Of a DNA stretch of 64,000 nucleotides, positions 44,236 to 54,043 are shown one piece after another. This DNA comes from an uncultured Clostridium sp. (lineage in GTDB: Bacteria; Bacillota; Clostridia; Oscillospirales; Acutalibacteraceae), in the NCBI GenBank assembly GCA_958422185.1, contig CATZNW010000013.1, forward strand, positions 1-64,000, given 5' to 3'. A program made the translations under genes and the position numbers. The stretch's first letter is position 1; each line of letters begins with the position of its first letter. The notes below the pieces were generated by a model. That model was given only the letters and a program-made list of their open reading frames with translations, searched no databases and was not told where the DNA came from.

Positions 44236-45198
44236 ATGTTAAAAAAGTTCAGCGTAATATTATTATGTATCTGCCTTGTGGCAACCTGTTTTGCGGCATG
44301 CAGCAAGGACGGTGAGAGTGCCGAAACTGCCGGCGGTCTTGAGGAAAACATTGCCGAATACGGCTTTGAGCAGGATGAAGACGGAAACACCGTTGCAGTT
44401 GTATACGAGGACGGAAAAGCCTATGTTCTTGACGCTGAAGGCAATAAAACGGATCAGGTGATCGAGAATCCGCAAAACATGCCTGACCAGAACGATAACG
44501 GCGGCTCCGGAAGCGGTTCCGGCAATGAAGTTGAACCAGGAACCAGTCCTGACAGAGTTACTGACCGCGAGGATGTAAGCAATAATACCGGAGACGCACC
44601 CGGTACAACAGATTCCGAGCTGACCACTCTGCCAATGGACGAGGATGAAGTTCCAAATACTTCAGCGAGCGGAGATCCCGTTGAATTCAATGATAAAGAC
44701 GTAAAAACAGTGACAAATATGCTTGAAGTTCCCTATCTATATTCAGCAAGCTACGAAAGCAATCAGAATGTTCCGATAGAGATCGCCACCCATGTTGCCT
44801 GCTGGATGCTTCAGAGAGAGAATCTGGATACAAACAACTTCGCAAGCGGCACAGTTGTTATAGACCTGTTTAACTACTTTGCAAGAACAGTAGTATCATT
44901 CAAAACAAAATGCAATGATTATACCGGTGAAAATACCGATGCCGCAAACCCGGCGCCTATTACATATAACAGCAGCAATGACACGTTTTCAGTTACCGGC
45001 AGCTCATACGAGAACCGCACGCACACGGTAAACATAACGCAGATCCAGGATCTGGGCAACAACAATTACTACAAGGTAATCGCTGAGGTCGACGGTATTG
45101 ATTCAGGCTGCAAATCAACTTCAGTTGTTGCAGTAATTCAGAAGAACAAACTTGACACCACACTTGGATTTTCCATCAAGGCATTAAAATGGAGCTAA
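44236..45198 (+). CDS. Lipoprotein of unknown function
   Basis: 320 residues from ATG 44236, with GGGGTG 7 bp upstream; a GTG at 44227 lies within that site. A signal peptide ends in the lipobox FAAC (Cys22). A low-complexity Gly/Ser/Asp/Thr linker (about 75-150) should stretch the C-terminal domain (about 155-320, VKTVTNMLEVPYLYSASYESN...) away from the membrane. I do not recognise that domain. It is a single gene with strong terminator. Confidence 0.8.
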   Translation: MLKKFSVILLCICLVATCFAACSKDGESAETAGGLEENIAEYGFEQDEDGNTVAVVYEDGKAYVLDAEGNKTDQVIENPQNMPDQNDNGGSGSGSGNEVEPGTSPDRVTDREDVSNNTGDAPGTTDSELTTLPMDEDEVPNTSASGDPVEFNDKDVKTVTNMLEVPYLYSASYESNQNVPIEIATHVACWMLQRENLDTNNFASGTVVIDLFNYFARTVVSFKTKCNDYTGENTDAANPAPITYNSSNDTFSVTGSSYENRTHTVNITQIQDLGNNNYYKVIAEVDGIDSGCKSTSVVAVIQKNKLDTTLGFSIKALKWS

Positions 45199-45229
45199 AA
45201 AAAGCCGCCTCTCGGCGGCTTTTTTATTT
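45197..45229 (+). terminator. Terminator of the lipoprotein gene
   Basis: AAAAAAGCCGCC-TCTC-GGCGGCTTTTTT. Confidence 0.95.
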
Positions 45230-45243
45230 GTTTAATCACCGAA

Positions 45244-45274
45244 GATTTAGACTTTCAGATAACAAGTCTAAATC
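45244..45274 (-). terminator. Hairpin after the GNAT gene
   Basis: GATTTAGACTT/AAGTCTAAATC, 11-bp arms, 5 bp past the stop codon; the following U-tract is weak. Confidence 0.5.
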
Positions 45275-45279
45275 TGATT

Positions 45280-46050
45280 TTATCTGCTGATCTTCTCAAC
45301 ATGATTGAGATCTCTGACAGTGAGTTGCGCCCAGGCCGGCTTAAAGCCGCAGTTTACGGCATTTCTTACCGAAATGATATTAGACCACGCTGCGCAATAA
45401 AAAGGAATCTTGCCCATTTTAAGGATCTCCGAAGCAAGTTTACCCGTAAGCGCACCTGCTATCCCTCTGCCGCGGTAATCAGGCAGCACATCAACGCCGA
45501 TCTGATACATGGATTCGCAATCGGCAGAACACCCTGCCAGTCCGATCAGCATGTCCCCGTCATATGCGCCTACGGCAAGCATATCAAGGTCTTTATTTTC
45601 ATATGATGAAAGCGCATTGCTCCATTCCGGCAAATACAAGCCCTCCAAATCACATTGGCTGAGAATTCTTGTTGGATAGCAGCATTCCGGCACCGAAAGC
45701 CTGCTCAGATCCGGCAGAAAATATTCTGCCATGTAGCATGTTCTGAGCCCGTAGGGTAAAAGTATTTTGTCCAGCAAATGGAGCTGGGGCGTTTCAAATA
45801 TATGAAAATCTTTATGCTGATCAAGGAAATCTGTTATTGCGTCCTTAAGCCTCTCACTTACCTGCGCAACGATATTGCCGCCGTATGTTATGAGATCACA
45901 CTCAAGGGGAAGAGGAACATATTTTCTTGCCAGAGGATTCTTTTTTGAAAGGACGATCACATTTTCAGATCTGAAGAAATCATCTGGCGAACAATTACAA
46001 TCCTCAGCAGACTGTTTAAGAGCTGCTTCAAAAATATCTTTATTTGTCAT
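45280..46050 (-). CDS. GNAT-family N-acetyltransferase
   Basis: 256 residues from ATG 46050 with GAGG 5 bp upstream (a GTG at 46056 is less likely). The acetyl-CoA loop is VLPDYRGRGIAGALT (about 192-206) in the C-terminal GNAT domain; AAWSNIISVRNAVNCGFKPAW is the usual end. The N-terminal 120 residues are an accessory region of no known family. The substrate is unknown. Confidence 0.85.
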   Translation of the reverse strand: MTNKDIFEAALKQSAEDCNCSPDDFFRSENVIVLSKKNPLARKYVPLPLECDLITYGGNIVAQVSERLKDAITDFLDQHKDFHIFETPQLHLLDKILLPYGLRTCYMAEYFLPDLSRLSVPECCYPTRILSQCDLEGLYLPEWSNALSSYENKDLDMLAVGAYDGDMLIGLAGCSADCESMYQIGVDVLPDYRGRGIAGALTGKLASEILKMGKIPFYCAAWSNIISVRNAVNCGFKPAWAQLTVRDLNHVEKISR

Positions 46051-46059
46051 AACCACCTC

Positions 46060-46090
46060 AAAAAATGATCCCCGTCAGCGCGGGGATCTT
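46060..46090 (-). terminator. Terminator between rpiB and the GNAT gene
   Basis: Minus strand GATCCCCG/CGGGGATC followed by ATTTTTTG. The GNAT ribosome site starts right after the T-run, so read-through would still allow translation. Confidence 0.8.
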
Positions 46091-46092
46091 GA

Positions 46093-46542
46093 TCAATATA
46101 ATTTTATGCCGTTTTCTATATCTGCGATCTGGTCTATTCTCGTCTGATGCCGGCCGCCCTCAAAATCAGTGTGCAGAAAAACATCCACAAGCTCCTCTGC
46201 AAGCCCAGCGCCCACTACTCTTGCGCCAAGGCAAAGACAATTGGCGTCGTTATGAGCGCGCGTATATTTTGCGCTGAAATAATCCGAGCAGGCGGCCGCT
46301 CGTATCCCCTTAACTTTATTTGCCGCCATAGATATACCGATCCCTGTACCGCAAAACAGGAGAGCCTTTTCGCACTCTCCGCTGACAACGGCGTCACAGG
46401 CTTTTTGCGCGGCTATTGCATAATCGAATCTCTCCGGTGAAAAGCAGCCGAAATCCTTATACTTCATTCCGATGGAATCAAGGTATTTTTTGATCTCTTC
46501 CTTAAGCGGAAAACCCGCGTGATCTGAACCTAAAGCAAGCAT
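46093..46542 (-). CDS. rpiB: Ribose-5-phosphate isomerase B
   Basis: 149 residues. LGSDHAGFPLKEEI, LFCGTGIGISMAANKVKGIRAA (with the catalytic Cys) and HNDANCLCLGARV are the RpiB/LacAB signatures. It isomerises ribose-5-phosphate and ribulose-5-phosphate. Last gene of the fhs-tsaE-tsaB-rpiB series, 10 bp after tsaB. Confidence 0.95.
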   Translation of the reverse strand: MLALGSDHAGFPLKEEIKKYLDSIGMKYKDFGCFSPERFDYAIAAQKACDAVVSGECEKALLFCGTGIGISMAANKVKGIRAAACSDYFSAKYTRAHNDANCLCLGARVVGAGLAEELVDVFLHTDFEGGRHQTRIDQIADIENGIKLY

Positions 46543-46552
46543 ATTCTTCTCC

Positions 46553-47227
46553 TTAGTTTTTTCTTTTTAATTTCAGTTCCCTTTCCGCCTGACTTGGTCT
46601 TAAATAGACCGGTACCAAAGCAGAAGCCGGAATTCTGTCTTTATTCTGAGCCGCAGCGGCAACTCCGACGGCATTCTGATATATCTTTTCTTCAGGCGCC
46701 AGTTCACAGTTTTCCGTATGACAAACGGAGTAAAAGAGTTTAGCGCCGTCACCCGCAACAATAATCCTGTCGTACGAACAGAGTTCTTTTTTTAGATCCT
46801 CGGCTGAAACGGCTCTGTCCGCACAAAGCCGTGTTATTTTCCCGTTTGAGGCACTGAACAGCGCATTATAAAACTGCATTCTGCGCGCGTCCATAACAGC
46901 GCATATAACAGCATGCTCATTAGCGAAATTATAAGCGACAGCCTCAAGCGTAGAAACGCTGATACAAGGAACGTCAAACGGAAACGCTAAGCCTTTAACA
47001 GTTGAAACACCTATTCGGACACCGGTAAAAGAGCCCGGACCGGCTGTTACGGCTATTGCGTCAAGTTCCGAATACGAATAGCCCTGCATAACGCTTTCTA
47101 TAAGCGGCAAAAGCGTTTCACTGTGGGTAAGACCGTTATTGATAAATTCGCTTTTTATAACTTTTTCCCCGTCGGTAAGGGCTGCGGAAGCGGTAACAGC
47201 TGAGGAATCAACGGATAAAACGAGCAT
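46553..47227 (-). CDS. tsaB: tRNA threonylcarbamoyladenosine biosynthesis protein TsaB
   Basis: 224 residues of the ASKHA-fold TsaB/YeaZ family. The N-terminal LSVDSSAVTASAAL and AVTAGPGSFTGVRIGVSTVKGLAF are diagnostic. With TsaD (not in the window) and TsaE it forms t6A37 on ANN-decoding tRNAs. Its ATG overlaps the tsaE stop (TAATG). Confidence 0.95.
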   Translation of the reverse strand: MLVLSVDSSAVTASAALTDGEKVIKSEFINNGLTHSETLLPLIESVMQGYSYSELDAIAVTAGPGSFTGVRIGVSTVKGLAFPFDVPCISVSTLEAVAYNFANEHAVICAVMDARRMQFYNALFSASNGKITRLCADRAVSAEDLKKELCSYDRIIVAGDGAKLFYSVCHTENCELAPEEKIYQNAVGVAAAAQNKDRIPASALVPVYLRPSQAERELKLKRKN

Positions 47228-47658
47228 TAATTCATTTCACCTTTTTTATAGATCTTAAATTCCCTTTCATTATCGGAAATCTTCTTAATATCAATGATGA
47301 CCGTATCGTCCGGCAGTGCGCCGTAAATGTTTTCGGCCCACTCAACGGCAATATATGCGCCCGAATCAAGGCAGTCAAAAAAACCTGTTGAATAAAGATC
47401 GTCCCAGCCGTCAACACGGTACATATCAAAATGGTAAAGAGATACGTCATCTGCAACATACTGATTGCAGATTGCAAATGTGGGAGATGAAACATCACAT
47501 CCGATTCCAAGTCCCTCAGCAAGTCCGGAAACAAAAGCCGTCTTCCCTGCACCAAGATCTCCCAAAAAGGCAACAACAGCGCCTTTCGGCAACCTGCCTG
47601 CGAATTCTCTTGCGAAAGCGACAGTTTCCTGCCTGCTGTTTGAATGAAAAATCTGCAT
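47227..47658 (-). CDS. tsaE: tRNA threonylcarbamoyladenosine biosynthesis ATPase TsaE
   Basis: 143 residues. Walker A GDLGAGKTAF (about 33-42), ISSPTF-like VSSPTFAI and HFDMYRV are typical. It recycles the TsaBD complex. It follows fhs after 1 bp and is coupled to tsaB. Confidence 0.95.
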   Translation of the reverse strand: MQIFHSNSRQETVAFAREFAGRLPKGAVVAFLGDLGAGKTAFVSGLAEGLGIGCDVSSPTFAICNQYVADDVSLYHFDMYRVDGWDDLYSTGFFDCLDSGAYIAVEWAENIYGALPDDTVIIDIKKISDNEREFKIYKKGEMN

Positions 47659-47659
47659 A

Positions 47660-49327
47660 TTAGAAAAGACCTACCGTATTGCCGTTTTCATCAATATCAA
47701 TACTGTACGCTGCCGGAGATTTGGAAAGGCCCGGCATCGTCATAACGGAACCTGTTCTGCAAACGACAAAACCGGCGCCGTTTGAAAGCTCAACCGATTC
47801 AATATGAAGCTTAAATCCGCGCGGTCTTCCGAGAAGTTTGGCATTATCAGAAAGACTGTACTGTGTTTTGGCTATGCACACCGGCATATGACCGGCGCCC
47901 AGCTTTTCGAATTCCGCAATGCTTTTCTTTGCACCGGCAGAATACTCAACCCCGTCTGCCCCGTATATCTCTTTAGCGATGGTCTTGATCTTCTCCTCAA
48001 TAGAAATGTCCAAACTGTAAAGCGGCTTGTATTGACTTTCTCCCTCACAGGCCTTAACAACTTCTTCAGCAAGCTCTACGGCACCTTCAGAACCCTTTGC
48101 AAAACATGTTGTAACGGCAACAGCTGCGCCTTTTTGAGTGCAGTAATGCCTGATAAACTCGATCTCAGCATCAGTATCGGCATAAAAATGATTGACAGCT
48201 ACCACAACATTGACACCGAATTTCTTAAGATTGTCGATATGCGCGCCAAGATTGACCGAACCTTTTTCAAGCGCCTCAAGGTTTTCCTTTGTCAGATCCT
48301 CTTTGGCGACGCCGCCGTTATACTTCATTGAACGCACAGTTGAAACGAGCACAACGCAATTCGGTTTCAGACCGGCAAGTCGGCATTTGATATCAAGGAA
48401 TTTTTCCGCGCCGAGATCGGAACCGAAACCAGCCTCGGTAATGCAGTAATCGCCCAGTTTAAGCGCTGCTTTTGTTGCGCGCACACTGTTGCAGCCGTGA
48501 GCAATATTTGCAAACGGACCTCCATGCATGACCGCAGGATTATTTTCAAGCGTCTGCACAAGATTGGGCTTAACAGCCTCTTTCAGCAGTACGGTCATAG
48601 CGCCGTTTGCTTTTATATCCCGGCAGTAAACCGGATTCCCGTCATAAGTATAGGCAACCAGTATATCTCCGAGGCGTTTCTTCAGATCAAACAGATCGGA
48701 GGCAAGGCATAAAACAGCCATGACCTCAGAAGCCACGGTTATGATGAAATGATCTTCTCTGGGTACGCCGTTAACCGGTCCGCCGAGACCGCATACAATG
48801 TTTCTTAAAGCACGGTCATTCATATCAAGACAGCGTTTAACAAGAATTCTTCTCGGATCGATCCCAAGCGCATTTCCCTGCTGAATATGATTATCAAGCA
48901 CAGCGCACATCAGATTGTTGGCGCTGGTTATGGCATGCATATCGCCGGTAAAATGGAGATTGATATCCTCCATGGGAACGACCTGACTGTATCCGCCGCC
49001 TGCCGCGCCGCCCTTAATACCGAATACAGGACCGAGCGACGGCTCACGCAGGGCAATAACGGCATTTTTACCGATCCTGTGCATACCGTCGCCCAGACCG
49101 ATCGTGACTGTTGTTTTCCCTTCCCCCGCCGGTGTAGGATTAACGGCCGTAACAAGAACCAGCTTTCCGTTTTTATTATTTTCTATTCTGTTTAAAAGAG
49201 AATCCGAAAGCTTTGCCTTATAATTGCCGTAAAGCTCGATCTCATCATCTCTGATCCCGACTTTTGCAGCAACATCGGTAATCCTTTTCATATCCGCACC
49301 GCGCGCGATTTCAATATCTGACAACAT
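47660..49327 (-). CDS. fhs: Formate-tetrahydrofolate ligase
   Basis: 555 residues, normal length. The ATP loop is TPAGEGKTTVTIG (about 67-79), followed by REPSLGPVFGIKGGAAGGGY. It joins formate to tetrahydrofolate with ATP, feeding one-carbon metabolism and purine synthesis; in acetogens it is part of the Wood-Ljungdahl methyl branch, but no companion genes are here. It has a consensus promoter, and it starts the operon with tsaE-tsaB-rpiB. Confidence 0.97.
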   Translation of the reverse strand: MLSDIEIARGADMKRITDVAAKVGIRDDEIELYGNYKAKLSDSLLNRIENNKNGKLVLVTAVNPTPAGEGKTTVTIGLGDGMHRIGKNAVIALREPSLGPVFGIKGGAAGGGYSQVVPMEDINLHFTGDMHAITSANNLMCAVLDNHIQQGNALGIDPRRILVKRCLDMNDRALRNIVCGLGGPVNGVPREDHFIITVASEVMAVLCLASDLFDLKKRLGDILVAYTYDGNPVYCRDIKANGAMTVLLKEAVKPNLVQTLENNPAVMHGGPFANIAHGCNSVRATKAALKLGDYCITEAGFGSDLGAEKFLDIKCRLAGLKPNCVVLVSTVRSMKYNGGVAKEDLTKENLEALEKGSVNLGAHIDNLKKFGVNVVVAVNHFYADTDAEIEFIRHYCTQKGAAVAVTTCFAKGSEGAVELAEEVVKACEGESQYKPLYSLDISIEEKIKTIAKEIYGADGVEYSAGAKKSIAEFEKLGAGHMPVCIAKTQYSLSDNAKLLGRPRGFKLHIESVELSNGAGFVVCRTGSVMTMPGLSKSPAAYSIDIDENGNTVGLF

Positions 49328-49369
49328 ATTACTCTCCCAAAACTGAATATTTTTCTTTTGCGTGAATTT

Positions 49370-49397
49370 ATTATATCATAAATATAAATTATTTCAA
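49370..49397 (-). promoter_or_regulatory. fhs promoter
   Basis: Minus strand TTGAAA (49397-49392), a 16-bp spacer and TATAAT (49375-49370). Confidence 0.65.
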
Positions 49398-49413
49398 CAC
49401 TTATTAAATTTGC

Positions 49414-49442
49414 TTGCATTTAATATTTAATAATAATATAAT
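49414..49442 (+). promoter_or_regulatory. rodA promoter
   Basis: TTGCAT (49414-49419), a 17-bp spacer and TATAAT (49437-49442), 25 bp before the TTG start. Confidence 0.7.
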
Positions 49443-49466
49443 AGTTGTATTAACGGAGGTGATGCG

Positions 49467-50627
49467 TTGGATACACTGCAGAAAAAAACAAACAGGTTTG
49501 ATTTTTTCTCAGGTCTTGACATGTTTACGGTTCTCACAGCAATTGCAGCTTCCGCTTACGGACTTTCACTTGTTTACAGCGCAACGTATTCCTCGCTCGG
49601 CGAAGGAGAAATCATTTCAAGACAGCTGCTGGCAATGCTTATTACAGTTGCCGGCGGCGTTGTGATTGCGCTGGCTCTTTCCATGATCAATTATGAATTC
49701 ATAAGCAAATTATGGCCGGTAATTGCGGCCGGTTGCGTTATTTTGATGATCATAACCTTCTTCTTCGGAGAGGCACCGTCTGCCCGTGACACAGCAAGAA
49801 GCTGGCTTCGCATTGGATCATTTACAATTCAGTCGTCAGAGATCATGAAGGTTGGATTCATAATCTCTTTTTCCTACCATCTTGATATGGTGAAGGAAAA
49901 CATAAATAAACTGAAAACTATAATTCCGCTTGTCATTCACGGGCTCATTCCTATAGGGCTTGTTATACTTACAGGCGATGCCGGTTCGGCTCTGATCTTC
50001 CTTATACTTTTTATAGGAATGCTGTTTATGGCAAAAATAAATATAGGGTATTTCATAGCCGGGTTCTGCGTTCTGATAGTTGGCTTTATGGTTGCATGGA
50101 GAACAAATATCATCTCCGGTATCCAAAGGCAGCGAATCGTGGCGCTGTTTTATCCCGAGCACTACGAAGACGTAATGTATCAACAGAACAATGCCAAGAT
50201 CGCAATAGGCAGCGGCGGCTGGTTCGGTCAGGGTTTTCTTCAGGGAAGAATGACGCAAAACAATATGGTGCCTGAAAACCAGAACGACTTTGTGTTATCC
50301 GTTGCCGGTGAAGAATTTGGATTCGTTGGCGCGATCGCGGTAATACTTTTACTTGCAGTTCTGATCATCAGGGTGTTCTCGGCAGGACTGAGGGCAAGGG
50401 ACAATGTTGGTTACCTGATGTGCATGGGCGTTGGAATCATGCTTATGGCACAGGTGTTTGTAAATGTCGGTATGGAGCTCTCACTTTTACCATGTATTGG
50501 AATTACGCTGCCTCTGTTTTCCTCCGGCGGCTCGTCAAGCCTCAGCGTTTATTTGGCTTTGGGAGTAGTTCTGTCAGTATACAGATACAGTAAAAATCAA
50601 ACGCAAGCATTGTTTTATTCAGATTAA
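49467..50627 (+). CDS. rodA: SEDS-family peptidoglycan glycosyltransferase, RodA type
   Basis: 386 residues, TTG start with GGAGGTGA 6-7 bp upstream. About ten membrane helices. ILTGDAGSALIFL and PENQNDFVLSVAGEEFGFVG are the SEDS motifs (the conserved catalytic Asp lies in this second half), and LPLFSSGGSSSLS ends the family pattern. The protein polymerises lipid II with a class B PBP. RodA is preferred to FtsW because of the short N-terminus and isolation from the division cluster, but this is not certain. Confidence 0.88.
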   Translation: MDTLQKKTNRFDFFSGLDMFTVLTAIAASAYGLSLVYSATYSSLGEGEIISRQLLAMLITVAGGVVIALALSMINYEFISKLWPVIAAGCVILMIITFFFGEAPSARDTARSWLRIGSFTIQSSEIMKVGFIISFSYHLDMVKENINKLKTIIPLVIHGLIPIGLVILTGDAGSALIFLILFIGMLFMAKINIGYFIAGFCVLIVGFMVAWRTNIISGIQRQRIVALFYPEHYEDVMYQQNNAKIAIGSGGWFGQGFLQGRMTQNNMVPENQNDFVLSVAGEEFGFVGAIAVILLLAVLIIRVFSAGLRARDNVGYLMCMGVGIMLMAQVFVNVGMELSLLPCIGITLPLFSSGGSSSLSVYLALGVVLSVYRYSKNQTQALFYSD

Positions 50628-50664
50628 AAGATCCCTTTTGCAAATGCAAAAGGGATCTTTTTTA
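50626..50664. terminator. Terminator after rodA
   Basis: AAAAGATCCCTTTTGC-aaat-GCAAAAGGGATCTTTTTT; it can also serve cdaR. Confidence 0.95.
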
Positions 50665-50695
50665 ATGATGCAAGAAAATAAGGCGGAATAATATA

Positions 50696-51973
50696 TTATG
50701 ACGCGGATACACTGATTCTTGCACTGTAAGTGCCGTAAACCCAAACATCGGGCGCATCCGAAACAGATACAGAAACAGCGTACTCAGAGGTTCCGGTCTT
50801 TATGTTTTCGCCCTCACCTCTTAGATCACAGGTTAAAACAAGATTGGAAGCAGTAAGGTTTTCAAGAGCCTCCGAACTGCCGACGACCGTTATCGTCGTA
50901 TCAGTTAATCTTTGTACTGAAGCAGAATATCCGTCAGGAACATTAACGGTAACACTGTCTGCAGACATTCTTATATCACGTGTTTCATAATCATCGGGAA
51001 CAGTCACTGTAACCGTAATTTCTTCAGTTCCGTCCAGAACGACTACACCGCTGAGTGCAGAAAGATCAAAAACAAATTCATTTTCACCGGAAGTTATGGT
51101 TGAAAAATCTATATCACCGATATCTAAAACGGAGTTGCCGGCACTGTCAAGCACACCGGCCTGAACTCTGTCAACAGAATACGAAACATCTGCAATATCC
51201 TGAACGTTAACGGGCGCGTTTAAGAGATCAACCTGAGGAGTAAGGGTTTCAACCTTGAGGATCGGAACATTGGCGCTGATGGTGTTTTCAAACGTGATAT
51301 AGTCAAGCTGATTACCGCTTGAATCAAGCGCCACGGGTGCCAGATCAACAAGCTGTGACTCCGTTAAATTCTCCTCCAGGCTTATTGTGGCCTCCACTCT
51401 GTCAATCTGTGATACGTAGGTTCTTGGGCCGCCTACCAAAGCTTCATCTTCGCTTAACGTAGTCGTGCCCGCAACATATCCGTCCGCACAGAAATTCGAG
51501 TTGGAATAATTGAGCTGAACAGGAAAGCTCTGCTCCTGATAAACATCATAGAGCCCGGCTACCGAAGTAGGATAATAGCTTTCTATAGTAAAATCATCAT
51601 TGCCGCGGGCGCCTACCAGTATCTGAACGGATTGATACCCTGCCGAGGTTACCGTATCCGTTCTTAACGAAGCTGAAATATCGTCTGCGGTTATATCACG
51701 CGCAAGATATCTCTGGCAGGATACGGTAACGTCAACAGTTATATCTGTTGAATCAAAATACTGAATGCCCAGCTGCTCGGCAAGAGTGCCGGTAAAATCA
51801 ACGGTTACGGGAACCGTAACTGTTTTTGTAGTTTCCGGGCTTAGGTTGATCGAAGTTGCGACCCAGATTACAACAGCCGCAATAACCGATAACACAATTA
51901 AGTATTTATCGTTATAAATTAGCTTTCTGAGCGAAAACTTGCTTTTTCTTTTCTTTTTATTTCCGGAAGGCAT
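50696..51973 (-). CDS. cdaR: YbbR-domain protein CdaR
   Basis: 425 residues. A basic N-terminus and one membrane helix (about 23-45) precede about four YbbR repeats outside the cell. In Firmicutes CdaR binds CdaA and adjusts c-di-AMP synthesis. Its ATG lies in the cdaA stop (TAATG). The usual third gene, glmM, does not follow here. Confidence 0.92.
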   Translation of the reverse strand: MPSGNKKKRKSKFSLRKLIYNDKYLIVLSVIAAVVIWVATSINLSPETTKTVTVPVTVDFTGTLAEQLGIQYFDSTDITVDVTVSCQRYLARDITADDISASLRTDTVTSAGYQSVQILVGARGNDDFTIESYYPTSVAGLYDVYQEQSFPVQLNYSNSNFCADGYVAGTTTLSEDEALVGGPRTYVSQIDRVEATISLEENLTESQLVDLAPVALDSSGNQLDYITFENTISANVPILKVETLTPQVDLLNAPVNVQDIADVSYSVDRVQAGVLDSAGNSVLDIGDIDFSTITSGENEFVFDLSALSGVVVLDGTEEITVTVTVPDDYETRDIRMSADSVTVNVPDGYSASVQRLTDTTITVVGSSEALENLTASNLVLTCDLRGEGENIKTGTSEYAVSVSVSDAPDVWVYGTYSARISVSAS

Positions 51974-52842
51974 TATTTTTTAACCCTCCTTACAAGTTTT
52001 GAAATAATCTTATCGTCTGACGAAGAACCGCTGGGAATAAAAGTACTCATAAGTATATCTCTTAATTCGCCGTCAGAAATATCATTTGAAAGGACTCCGC
52101 CGCGCGCAACTGAAATAGCGCCGGTTTCCTCCGAAACAACAACTACTATTGCATCGCTCTCCTCAGAAAGGCCTACCGCCGCCCTGTGCCGTGTGCCGAA
52201 TTTTGATTTCAGCGGTTTTTTGGTAAGCGGCAGTATGCAGCCGGCAGCGATGATCTCGCCGTTTCTGATAACCATGGCACCGTCATGAAGCGGCGTTTTC
52301 GGATAGAAAATATTTTCTATAAGCTCCCTTGAGGCTTTGGCATTCAGAAGGGTACCGCTGTCTATAACATTGCCCAGAAGCGTATCGTTTTCAAAGACGA
52401 TAAGGGCGCCGGTTCGGCTGTCGCTCATATTGGAACAGGCTTTGATCGTGCACTCTATAGCGTTTTCTATTTCAGTAAGTTCAACAGCAACACCTGGGTG
52501 TATTATGGTTTTGAAATTTTTTCTTGCAGTTCCTTTGCCTACCTGCTCCAAGATCTTTCGTATTTCCGGAGCGAACAGAACAAAAACGATCAGAATAATA
52601 TTGCTGAATATCATTCTGAAGATATTTGTTGACGCTTCCATGCCAAGCAGGTTAACAATAAGATAAATAACGGCAACAAACATTATGCCCTTAACCAGCT
52701 GCATTGCCCTGGTTTCCCTGATAATACGCACACACAGATAAATAATTACCGTAACAAGGACTATATCAAGAAAATCAGCAAACCTGAACGTTGAAAAAAC
52801 ACTGAATATTCTGTTGAAAAATTCAGAAATATTTTCCTGCAT
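51973..52842 (-). CDS. cdaA: Diadenylate cyclase
   Basis: 289 residues. Three N-terminal helices (about 20-95) anchor the cyclase. PLHDGAMVI (Asp187-Gly-Ala) and GTRHRAAVG (Arg218-His-Arg) are the two DAC motifs that bind ATP and metal. It makes c-di-AMP, which controls osmotic and potassium homeostasis and cell-wall state. Confidence 0.97.
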   Translation of the reverse strand: MQENISEFFNRIFSVFSTFRFADFLDIVLVTVIIYLCVRIIRETRAMQLVKGIMFVAVIYLIVNLLGMEASTNIFRMIFSNIILIVFVLFAPEIRKILEQVGKGTARKNFKTIIHPGVAVELTEIENAIECTIKACSNMSDSRTGALIVFENDTLLGNVIDSGTLLNAKASRELIENIFYPKTPLHDGAMVIRNGEIIAAGCILPLTKKPLKSKFGTRHRAAVGLSEESDAIVVVVSEETGAISVARGGVLSNDISDGELRDILMSTFIPSGSSSDDKIISKLVRRVKK

Positions 52843-52912
52843 TTCATTACATCCGTTTCTTCATTTAGTTACTAATATTTTAACATAATTCAGTAGAATA
52901 ATAAAGCGAAAA

Positions 52913-54043
52913 TCAAAGTTTTTTTATTGTGTTCAAAAAAACTTCACAATCTTTCTGTGAAGTGAAAAGGGACGGACAGAGTCTTACCGTTCCTCGGTCA
53001 GAAGTGCCGAAAAAACTATGCGCAAGCGGCGAACAATGATAGCCTGCGCGAACGGCTATATCATTTGCCGCAAGAAAAGACGCAACCTTTTCGCTTGAAT
53101 GATCTTTATAGTTAAATGAAACGATGGGCGCGAACTTTCCGTTTACCGGTCTCGGAGTATATAAAACCGAATCCGGATTCTGATTCAGACCGTCATAAAG
53201 CAGCCTTGCAGCCCTCATTTCATGAGAATATATATTGTTCATTCCCTGCGCATGAATAAAATCTATGCCGGCGCCAAGTGATATGATTCCGCTGTTATTC
53301 AGTGTGCCGGCCTCAAATCTGTCCGGCAAAAAGTCTGGCTGTGCAGCGTCAAAGGAATTGCTTCCTGTGCCGCCCTCTTCAAGAGTTTTGATCTGTACGT
53401 CTTCTTTAACAGCCATAAAACCCGTGCCCATCTGGCCAAGCAGACATTTATGCCCGGGAGCGCATAAAATATCAAAATGATCTTTTACGGAATCCAACGG
53501 CATAATGCCCGCCGTCTGCGCGCCGTCAACAATAAAACGGATACCTCTTTTTTGCGCCGCGGCCCCGATTTTTTCAATGGGAAAAGCTACGCCGAAAACG
53601 TTTGAAGCGGACATGCAGACTATTAGCTTAGTATTTGATCTGATCCGTTTGATAAAATTAGAAACGCATTCCTCATCGTCATAACTATAATCGGCAATAT
53701 CAAAATCGGCTATACCGTCGTTTTTCAGCTTGTTTACCACGCGCCAGACCGCATTGTGCTCGAGTGAAGAAATTATGATATGATCACCGCGCTTCACCGA
53801 TCCTTTGATGGCAATATTCAATGCCTCAGTACAGTTCTTGGTAAAAGCTATATTTTGTGCTTCAAAACCGAACATCAACGCGATTTTCTCGCGTACGGCA
53901 AATATTTTTTCAGCGCTTCTTACGGACTGCCTGTAACCGCCCCTGCCGGAATTAAAGCTGAAATATCTTATTGCATTATAAGCGCTCTGAACAACGCTCT
54001 TCGGTTTGGGATATGATGTGGCGCCATTATCAAAATATATCAT
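52913..54043 (-). CDS. Cysteine desulfurase-like class V aminotransferase
   Basis: 376 residues. MIYFDNGATSYPKPKSVV, SSLEHNAVWRVV, VDGAQTAG and APGHKCLLG (PLP Lys) are followed by AVRAGYHCSPLAH with the sulfur-accepting Cys. This is the branch I know as the EF2568-type, which in other bacteria sits near selenium-dependent molybdenum hydroxylase genes. It should take sulfur or selenium from Cys/Sec. It overlaps the DUF3343 gene by 4 bp, so that protein is a likely acceptor or partner. Confidence 0.85.
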   Translation of the reverse strand: MIYFDNGATSYPKPKSVVQSAYNAIRYFSFNSGRGGYRQSVRSAEKIFAVREKIALMFGFEAQNIAFTKNCTEALNIAIKGSVKRGDHIIISSLEHNAVWRVVNKLKNDGIADFDIADYSYDDEECVSNFIKRIRSNTKLIVCMSASNVFGVAFPIEKIGAAAQKRGIRFIVDGAQTAGIMPLDSVKDHFDILCAPGHKCLLGQMGTGFMAVKEDVQIKTLEEGGTGSNSFDAAQPDFLPDRFEAGTLNNSGIISLGAGIDFIHAQGMNNIYSHEMRAARLLYDGLNQNPDSVLYTPRPVNGKFAPIVSFNYKDHSSEKVASFLAANDIAVRAGYHCSPLAHSFFGTSDRGTVRLCPSLFTSQKDCEVFLNTIKKL